Of a stretch of 10,787 nt of DNA, positions 6,890-10,787 are shown in pieces. Below the pieces are notes generated by a model. It was given only the letters and a program-made list of their open reading frames with translations, searched no databases and had not been told where the DNA came from. How positions within the stretch are numbered: the first letter of the stretch is position 1; each line of letters begins with the position of its first letter. Where the stretch lies: the NCBI GenBank assembly GCA_913046155.1, contig CAJWRY010000047.1:1-10787 (forward strand). The letters are read 5' to 3'. The position numbers and the translations under genes are program-made. The DNA comes from an uncultured Candidatus Nemicrothrix sp. (GTDB taxonomy: Bacteria > Actinomycetota > Acidimicrobiia > Acidimicrobiales > UBA8592).

Positions 6890-7687
6890 GTGCAGTCGGG
6901 CGGAGGTAGAGAACTGCAAGAAGAAGTTGCATACCGAATTTTGTATTCGCTACGTTACCCAATCGCAGCGACAGCTATAACCATTTTGGCTGTTCTCTCA
7001 GTCGTGGTATCTCTTACCGGACCCACAGAAACCGGTGAATCGGTCGAGGCATCAGATGTGGATCCGGTTATTTACCCAACAATTCCGTCAGGTATAAATG
7101 ATCACGCGAGTCGGACACCTGACTTTGAAGACTCCATGACAACAGATGCGATTGATATTGCAAAGACCCAAACTCAATATAGAGAAACATTGCGCCTTGA
7201 AGCAGTATCTGGAACTGTTTACACTCCGAATTTTGTTCCCAGCGGAAGCCTCATCGCCTCAATAACAAGTTTCACTCCCGTCCAACAGCAACCGGTGTCA
7301 TCCCAACCAGCCAACCCAAGAACAGGCCAACCTATTCAAAGCCCCCCTTCCGAACCAAGTGGCCCCCCAGCTACTTACATTCCTGCAGTTGAGCAGTGGA
7401 GAAATACGGTGACAACAGCAATCCTCAACTACGGTGGGCCTGCATCCGATACGGATAGATTTCTCCGAATCATGCAATGTGAAAGTCGAGGACAACCTGA
7501 TGCGACCAACACATCTAGCGGAGCTGCTGGCCTGATGCAACATATGCCCCAATATTGGGATCAGAGAGCCATTTCCGCAGGTTATCCAGGTTCAAGCCCC
7601 TATGACCCTACAGCAAATATAAATGTAAGCGCATGGTTGATCTACCAAGCTTCTGGCGGAGGTTGGCAACATTGGGTCTGCCAGTGA
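6890..7687 (+). CDS. Membrane-anchored SLT/Rpf-type muralytic enzyme (lytic transglycosylase-like), in the rpfB position
   Basis: From the GTG at 6890 the product is 265 residues. A short basic/acidic N-terminus precedes one hydrophobic helix (about 24-43, IAATAITILAVLSVVVSL), likely an uncleaved anchor or signal. A disordered Thr/Ser/Pro/Gln-rich linker runs to about residue 170. The C-terminal ~95 residues form a small lysozyme-like domain: RFLRIMQCESRGQP with Glu198 as probable catalytic acid, SGAAGLMQHMP (substrate-groove motif of SLT transglycosylases), and WLIYQASGGGWQHWVCQ. Cys197 and Cys264 could form the disulfide typical of Rpf folds. It should cleave peptidoglycan outside the membrane. 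Position between tatD and rsmA is where rpfB sits in other actinobacteria, but the DUF348 and G5 domains of RpfB are absent. The start is uncertain: AGGA lies 10 nt before this GTG, while a TTG at 6857 would add 11 residues. Confidence 0.8.
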   Translation: MQSGGGRELQEEVAYRILYSLRYPIAATAITILAVLSVVVSLTGPTETGESVEASDVDPVIYPTIPSGINDHASRTPDFEDSMTTDAIDIAKTQTQYRETLRLEAVSGTVYTPNFVPSGSLIASITSFTPVQQQPVSSQPANPRTGQPIQSPPSEPSGPPATYIPAVEQWRNTVTTAILNYGGPASDTDRFLRIMQCESRGQPDATNTSSGAAGLMQHMPQYWDQRAISAGYPGSSPYDPTANINVSAWLIYQASGGGWQHWVCQ

Positions 7688-7693
7688 ACCCAC

Positions 7694-7723
7694 TTGCTGT
7701 TGGGCAAGATATTAAACTATTAA
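7694..7723 (+). promoter_or_regulatory. Possible internal promoter ahead of rsmA, with a small hairpin
   Basis: TTGCTG (7694-7699) is followed after 18 bp by TATTAA (7718-7723), giving an expected start near 7730, just upstream of the rsmA SD GGAAGAG (7735-7741). The same 61-nt gap holds a 5-bp hairpin, CTTGC (7693-7697) with GCAAG (7704-7708), without a T-tract. Both signals are weak. Confidence 0.22.
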
Positions 7724-7748
7724 AAGCGCCGAATGGAAGAGCCAAACT

Positions 7749-8579
7749 ATGGTCGTAGGGAAAAGTGATCTCAAGGACATGATGGAAAAGCATGACCTAA
7801 GACCTTCAAAGTCGTTAGGCCAGAACTTTGTTGTAGACCCAAATACAATCTTGAAGATCATTCGAGCAGCAAATATAGAAAAGGGCGAGCAGATTCTTGA
7901 AATAGGTCCAGGTCTAGGATCTCTAACGTCACAATTATCGGCTACCTCTAAAGTCGTAGCGATTGAACTTGACCGCTACCTAGTTCCGGCGCTTGAAGAA
8001 GTACTAAATCATTTTGGGAAAAGAGAAAATGTTGAAATCGTTCAAGAAGATGCAATGAAGATTGATTGGCAAGAATTCTTCGCTCAAAGGCAAGGCGTCT
8101 GGAAAATGGTAGCTAATCTTCCATACAATATCGCTACTCCGCTTTTAGTAACGCTGCTTGAAAATGCGCCTGAAATACAAGCGATATATGTCATGGTGCA
8201 ATTAGAAGTGGGTGAGCGTTTCGCTGCTTCACCAAAAAGCAAAGCCTATGGAATTCCATCTGTGAAAGCACAATACTGGGCGGAGACAAAAGTCCTGGGA
8301 AAAGTTTCACCAAACGTTTTTTTACCTGTCCCTAAAGTTGATTCAGCAATACTACAAATCATACGAAAGTCATCTCCCCCCGAAGTTAACTATGCAAACT
8401 TCAGTCGCCTAATCCAAACAGCCTTTCAACATCGACGGAAGATGATCCGTAAATCCCTTAACACACTTGTTCCCTTAGCTAACTTCAGCATTGCCGAAGT
8501 AAGCCCTCAAGCTAGACCCGAAGAGCTCTCCGTTACAGACTGGGTCAAGCTGGCAAAAACTCTTGATACGGCTAAATAA
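7749..8579 (+). CDS. rsmA: 16S rRNA adenine(1518,1519)-N6,N6-dimethyltransferase RsmA/KsgA
   Basis: A 276-residue SAM-dependent Rossmann methyltransferase of normal length that dimethylates A1518 and A1519 near the 3' end of 16S rRNA, a late small-subunit maturation step. Landmarks are SLGQNFVVD (22-30), motif I LEIGPGLGSLT (50-60), the acidic SAM ribose contact E73-L-D75, QEDAMKID (99-106) and the catalytic motif NLPYNIATPLL (123-133). MVQLEVGERFAASP and FLPVPKVDSAIL follow, then the C-terminal helical domain with FQHRRKMIRKSL. GGAAGAG at 7735-7741 is an appropriate SD for ATG 7749. The stop codon shares one base with the ispE start (TAATG), indicating coupled translation of rsmA and ispE, a common actinobacterial pair. 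Confidence 0.97.
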   Translation: MVVGKSDLKDMMEKHDLRPSKSLGQNFVVDPNTILKIIRAANIEKGEQILEIGPGLGSLTSQLSATSKVVAIELDRYLVPALEEVLNHFGKRENVEIVQEDAMKIDWQEFFAQRQGVWKMVANLPYNIATPLLVTLLENAPEIQAIYVMVQLEVGERFAASPKSKAYGIPSVKAQYWAETKVLGKVSPNVFLPVPKVDSAILQIIRKSSPPEVNYANFSRLIQTAFQHRRKMIRKSLNTLVPLANFSIAEVSPQARPEELSVTDWVKLAKTLDTAK

Positions 8580-9307
8580 TGAAAAATCACTCTCCAATGT
8601 ATGAACTTTATGCACCCGCAAAACTAACTCTGTCATTAGCGATAACAGGGGTTCGCGAATCAGGCCTCCACGAGTTAGAAGCTGAAATGGTCACGATAGA
8701 TTTCCAAGACACGCTAAGGCTGCGAGAAGGAGACACAGAAGTCACGTATCAAGGTGAATATCCGATTGCCCCCTCATCAAATGATGACCTCATTGTGCGG
8801 GCGCTCAATGCAGTCGGCCTATCAATGAAAGTTGAGGTGGATAAGAAAATCCCACCAGGAGGAGGTCTCGGCGGGGGGTCCGCAAACGCAGCTGCCATTC
8901 TTAGATGGGCGAACTTCAAAGATGAAAAGAAAGCGGTGCATCTGGGGTCGGATGTCCCGTTTAATATCCGAGGTGGAAGAGCTAGTGTGTCAGGCGTTGG
9001 AGAGTCTGTAACTTATTTACCCTATGAAGAAAAAACATTCACATTAATTTTGCCATCCTTCAGTTGTTCAACGGCAGATGTATATAAAAGGTGGGATGAA
9101 ATGGGCGGTCCCAAGTCCCCGAATGGAAATGATTTGGAACCTGCAGCTTTAGATCTATATCCAGAATTGAAAAAGTGGAAGGAAATTCTGGAAGAACACT
9201 CAAGAAAAGAAGCGCGTTTAGCAGGTAGCGGATCTACTTGGTTTGTCGAAGGAAGCTATCCAGCAGAAGGGCTTATAGTCGCTACGACGACTCGAGAGAA
9301 TTTCTGA
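8579..9307 (+). CDS. ispE: 4-diphosphocytidyl-2-C-methyl-D-erythritol kinase IspE
   Basis: A GHMP-fold kinase of the MEP isoprenoid pathway that phosphorylates CDP-ME at the 2-hydroxyl. Key motifs are APAKLTL with the conserved Lys15, GLHELEAEMV (canonical GYH-E), the ATP-binding glycine loop IPPGGGLGGGSANAAA (91-106), LGSDVPF with catalytic-site Asp125 (122-128), NDLEPAA and a C-terminal LAGSGSTWF. At 242 residues it is short compared with the usual ~280-310. The gap between the glycine loop and LGSDVPF is only about 15 residues, and the C-terminus is also trimmed, but no core motif is missing. The start overlaps the rsmA stop by one base. An internal ATG at 8597 (residue 7) is an alternative. 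Presence of IspE implies the MEP rather than the mevalonate route. Confidence 0.95.
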   Translation: MKNHSPMYELYAPAKLTLSLAITGVRESGLHELEAEMVTIDFQDTLRLREGDTEVTYQGEYPIAPSSNDDLIVRALNAVGLSMKVEVDKKIPPGGGLGGGSANAAAILRWANFKDEKKAVHLGSDVPFNIRGGRASVSGVGESVTYLPYEEKTFTLILPSFSCSTADVYKRWDEMGGPKSPNGNDLEPAALDLYPELKKWKEILEEHSRKEARLAGSGSTWFVEGSYPAEGLIVATTTRENF

Positions 9308-9325
9308 ACCGCAAGAAATTTTTTT
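9299..9325 (+). terminator. Candidate intrinsic terminator at the end of ispE
   Basis: AATTTCT (9299-9305) and AGAAATT (9314-9320) are perfect inverse repeats around an 8-nt loop. The run of seven T at 9319-9325, which overlaps the end of the second arm, then ATTTA follows. The stem overlaps the ispE stop codon and is A/T-rich, so it is weak, but the T-tract orientation fits termination of the plus-strand operon before the convergent bS22 gene. Confidence 0.45.
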
Positions 9326-9333
9326 ATTTAGAT

Positions 9334-9432
9334 TTATTTACCGCGTTGTCTCTGCGCACGCGTTCTCTTTAACATCTTGCGATGTTTCTTCTTCCGCATT
9401 CGCTTTCTTCGCTTCTTTATTAGTGATCCCAT
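9334..9432 (-). CDS. 30S ribosomal protein bS22 (AURKAIP1/COX24 domain, 32 residues)
   Basis: The ATG at 9432-9430 opens 32 codons ending in TAA at 9336-9334. The product begins MGSLIKKRRKRMRKKKHRK and ends MLKRTRAQRQRGK. MGS(V/L)IKKRRKRM-KKKHRK-L-RTR is the signature of actinobacterial bS22, first placed in mycobacterial small subunits. It is also the bacterial relative of the mitochondrial AURKAIP1/COX24 (mS38) domain. About 19 of 32 residues are Lys or Arg, as expected for a peptide buried in rRNA near the decoding region. Length is one residue below the mycobacterial 33. The only SD-like stretch upstream is GCGAAAG, which is weak. It is monocistronic, convergent with ispE (26 nt between ends) and divergent from tRNA-Gln. 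The plus-strand ORF across it is a shadow. Confidence 0.92.
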   Translation of the reverse strand: MGSLIKKRRKRMRKKKHRKMLKRTRAQRQRGK

Positions 9433-9611
9433 AGCTTTCGCAGAATACCCGAATAATTTAGCAATGTGGTGTTTTCGCAAGATTTCTATGAATTTTTCTC
9501 ATTTGACAGAGCAAAGTATCGTAGAAAGGTATCAAGTGATAAATAAAAGATATAAATCAAGATCTGAGTGCATAGAAGCACATCAGATGCGATATGTTCG
9601 GAAGAACACAA

Positions 9612-9684
9612 TGGCCCGTAGTTCAACTGGCGGAACGCCTGGTTTTGGTCCAGGAGGTTGCAGGTTCAAGTCCTGCCGGGCCAG
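9612..9684 (+). tRNA. tRNA-Gln, anticodon TTG
   Basis: A full cloverleaf can be folded by hand. The acceptor stem TGGCCCG (9612-9618) pairs with CGGGCCA (9677-9683), D stem GTTC with GAAC (9621-9624/9633-9636), anticodon stem CCTGG with CCAGG (9638-9642/9650-9654). The loop TTTTGGT puts TTG at 9645-9647. The T arm is GCAGG-TTCAAGT-CCTGC (9660-9676), and the discriminator is G9684. The U1-A72 pair and G73 are glutamine identity features. The 3' CCA is not encoded in full (GCAAAC follows), so it must be added by the CCA-adding enzyme. It lies 19 nt before prs and is probably co-transcribed with it. The 179 nt upstream (9433-9611) show no convincing gene or well-spaced promoter. Confidence 0.97.
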
Positions 9685-9703
9685 CAAACAATAAGGGAGC
9701 AGC

Positions 9704-10684
9704 ATGGAGCTAATAACAAAAAAGCGTTTACACCTGATATCGGGGCGTTCCAACTTACCTCTAGCGAAAGAAATTGCTGAACATCTTGGGGTTGAGCTTG
9801 CCGAACCAAACCTTGCAGAATTTGCGAATGGGGAAGTCCATTGCAGATTCTCAGAGTCCGTCCGAGGTGGAGATGTATTTATAATCCAGAGTCATTCTGC
9901 TTCAGAAGGAATGACAATAAACGACTCCATTATGGAGCAGTTAATAATGGTTGATGCAGCAAGACGAGCTTCGGCAAAAAGAATAACTGTTGTCTGCCCC
10001 TTTTACGGTTACGCAAGGCAGGATCGTAAATCAGAGGGTCGTGAGCCTATAACAGCCCGATTATTGGCAACACTCTTTATCGCCGCTGGAGTAAATCGCA
10101 TGATCTCTGTAGATCTTCATTCTGGTCAGATACAAGGATTCTTTGAGAAGCCTGTTGATCACCTAACTGCAATGCCAGTTTTAGTTGATTACATGCGAAC
10201 ATTAGGAGATGACCTTGTTGTTATCTCGCCAGATACCGGACGAGTCAAAGTCGCAGAGCGTTATGCAAGTGAACTTGCAGCAGATCTGGCGATTGTGCAC
10301 AAACGTCGAGTGAAGAATAAAAAGAACGTAGTTGAGTCCAAGGACGTCATGGGTGACGTTGACGGCCGAGTTTGTGTGTTGATAGATGACATGATTGATA
10401 CAGGTGGAACTATTGTCGGTGCAGCTGAGCTTCTAGCAGAAAAGGGAGCAAAGGAAGTTTTTGCCTGCACCACCCATGGAGTATTTTCAGATCCTGCAAT
10501 CGAAAGAATTCAAAACTCTGTCATAAAGGAAGTTGCAATGACCAACACCCTTCCACTTCCAGAAGACAAGCAAATTTCTAAAATAAAGGTCCTCTCCGTG
10601 GCTCAAATCATTGCATCGGCACTTGACGCTGTTTTTGAGGACACAAGCGTAAGTGAAATTTTCGGCGGAAAGCATCTTAGCTAG
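9704..10684 (+). CDS. prs: Ribose-phosphate pyrophosphokinase (PRPP synthase), class I
   Basis: A 326-residue cytosolic enzyme that makes PRPP from ribose 5-phosphate and ATP for nucleotide, His and Trp synthesis. Two phosphoribosyltransferase-like halves are visible. Landmarks are FANGEVHCRF (40-49), YGYARQDRK (101-109, ATP contacts), DLHSGQIQGFF with metal/ATP-binding His139 (137-147), KRR (200-202, catalytic flexible loop) and the PRPP-binding loop VLIDDMIDTGGTI (225-237). Length fits class I. AAGGGAG (9693-9699) is a good SD, 4 nt before ATG. The start is only 19 nt from the tRNA-Gln 3' end, so tRNA 3' processing would create the prs mRNA 5' end unless a promoter lies inside the tRNA. In many actinobacteria glmU directly precedes prs, but it is missing here. 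Confidence 0.97.
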   Translation: MELITKKRLHLISGRSNLPLAKEIAEHLGVELAEPNLAEFANGEVHCRFSESVRGGDVFIIQSHSASEGMTINDSIMEQLIMVDAARRASAKRITVVCPFYGYARQDRKSEGREPITARLLATLFIAAGVNRMISVDLHSGQIQGFFEKPVDHLTAMPVLVDYMRTLGDDLVVISPDTGRVKVAERYASELAADLAIVHKRRVKNKKNVVESKDVMGDVDGRVCVLIDDMIDTGGTIVGAAELLAEKGAKEVFACTTHGVFSDPAIERIQNSVIKEVAMTNTLPLPEDKQISKIKVLSVAQIIASALDAVFEDTSVSEIFGGKHLS

Positions 10685-10741
10685 GGAAATAGGTGGTTCA
10701 GGACTCACTCACCTGTACACTTTTGAACTGATGTAATTTCA

Positions 10742-10758
10742 ACAGATACACCATCTGT
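10742..10758 (+). other. Hairpin in the prs downstream region
   Basis: ACAGAT (10742-10747) and ATCTGT (10753-10758) form a perfect 6-bp stem with a 5-nt loop. No T-tract follows, so this is not a classical terminator. It may be a leader structure of the next gene. AGGTG/CACCT (10691-10695/10710-10714) and GTTCA/TGAAC (10696-10700/10724-10728) are further short inverse pairs in the same 96-nt gap. Confidence 0.3.
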
Positions 10759-10780
10759 AAGAGCATATTTAGGTAAGTAA

Positions 10781-10787
10781 ATGGCAG
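10781..10787 (+). CDS. Possible start of the next gene, perhaps rplY (bL25), cut by the window edge
   Basis: An ATGGCAG at the very end is preceded by AGGTAAG (10771-10777), an acceptable SD with 3-nt spacing. Only Met-Ala can be read. The rplY guess comes solely from the common actinobacterial order prs-rplY-pth. Confidence 0.3.

Noticed and set aside
7693..7708. Hairpin after the lytic-enzyme gene as a terminator
   Set aside because: Only 5 bp and no T-tract, so it is unlikely to separate the lytic gene from rsmA.
9503..9508. Perfect TTGACA as -35 for tRNA-Gln/prs
   Set aside because: No acceptable -10 lies 16-19 bp downstream; the nearest TATCAA is 21 bp away and TATAAA at 9551 is 42 bp away.
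9377..9694. Plus-strand ORF of 105 codons
   Set aside because: It runs antisense through bS22 and straight across the tRNA-Gln; its C-terminus is just the translated tRNA. It has no SD or family features.
1..10787. CRISPR arrays, insertion sequences, phage or toxin-antitoxin genes
   Set aside because: No spaced direct repeats, transposase motifs, terminal inverted repeats or small toxin-like gene pairs were seen on reading both strands.

Overview
The window reads as chromosomal housekeeping DNA from an actinobacterium. The order rsmI/metG, tatD, a cell-wall lytic enzyme, rsmA(ksgA), ispE, tRNA-Gln, prs is the familiar actinobacterial block (in mycobacteria and streptomycetes the tatD-to-ksgA slot holds rpfB). 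Two tiny genes missed by a length-filtered ORF search encode bL37 and bS22, ribosomal proteins first described in mycobacterial ribosomes. GC is moderate to low for the phylum (mid-40s percent by eye). A streamlined, perhaps aquatic, lineage such as Acidimicrobiia is a guess, not a result.

Layout. Positions 1-230 (minus) hold the N-terminus of a lipoprotein with a serine-repeat linker, probably an ABC-transporter substrate-binding protein. It is divergent from a TetR-family regulator (406-1017) that overlaps by 4 nt a ferritin-like diiron protein (1014-2156). The shared intergenic region carries overlapping inverted repeats that could be operators. A 29-codon bL37 gene (2217-2306, minus) lies between the diiron gene and ychF (2379-3452). 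A tightly packed plus-strand series follows: rsmI, metG, tatD, a membrane-anchored SLT/Rpf-type lytic enzyme, rsmA and ispE (3511-9307). A weak hairpin with a T-tract ends it. A 32-codon bS22 gene (9334-9432, minus) converges on ispE. tRNA-Gln(TTG) at 9612-9684 is followed after 19 nt by prs. The window ends at what may be the first codons of rplY, judged by synteny only.

How the genes relate. Most serve translation: YchF is a ribosome-associated ATPase, RsmI and RsmA methylate 16S rRNA, MetG and tRNA-Gln supply decoding, and bL37 and bS22 are ribosome components. IspE (isoprenoid precursors) and Prs (PRPP) feed core metabolism, and the lytic enzyme acts on the wall. Only the first 2.2 kb looks accessory.

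No defence system, CRISPR array, insertion sequence or obviously new multi-gene system is visible. The points most worth a second look are the two miniature ribosomal genes, an altered KMSKS loop in MetRS, the absence of glmU between tRNA-Gln and prs, and the TetR/diiron pair with its operator-like repeats.
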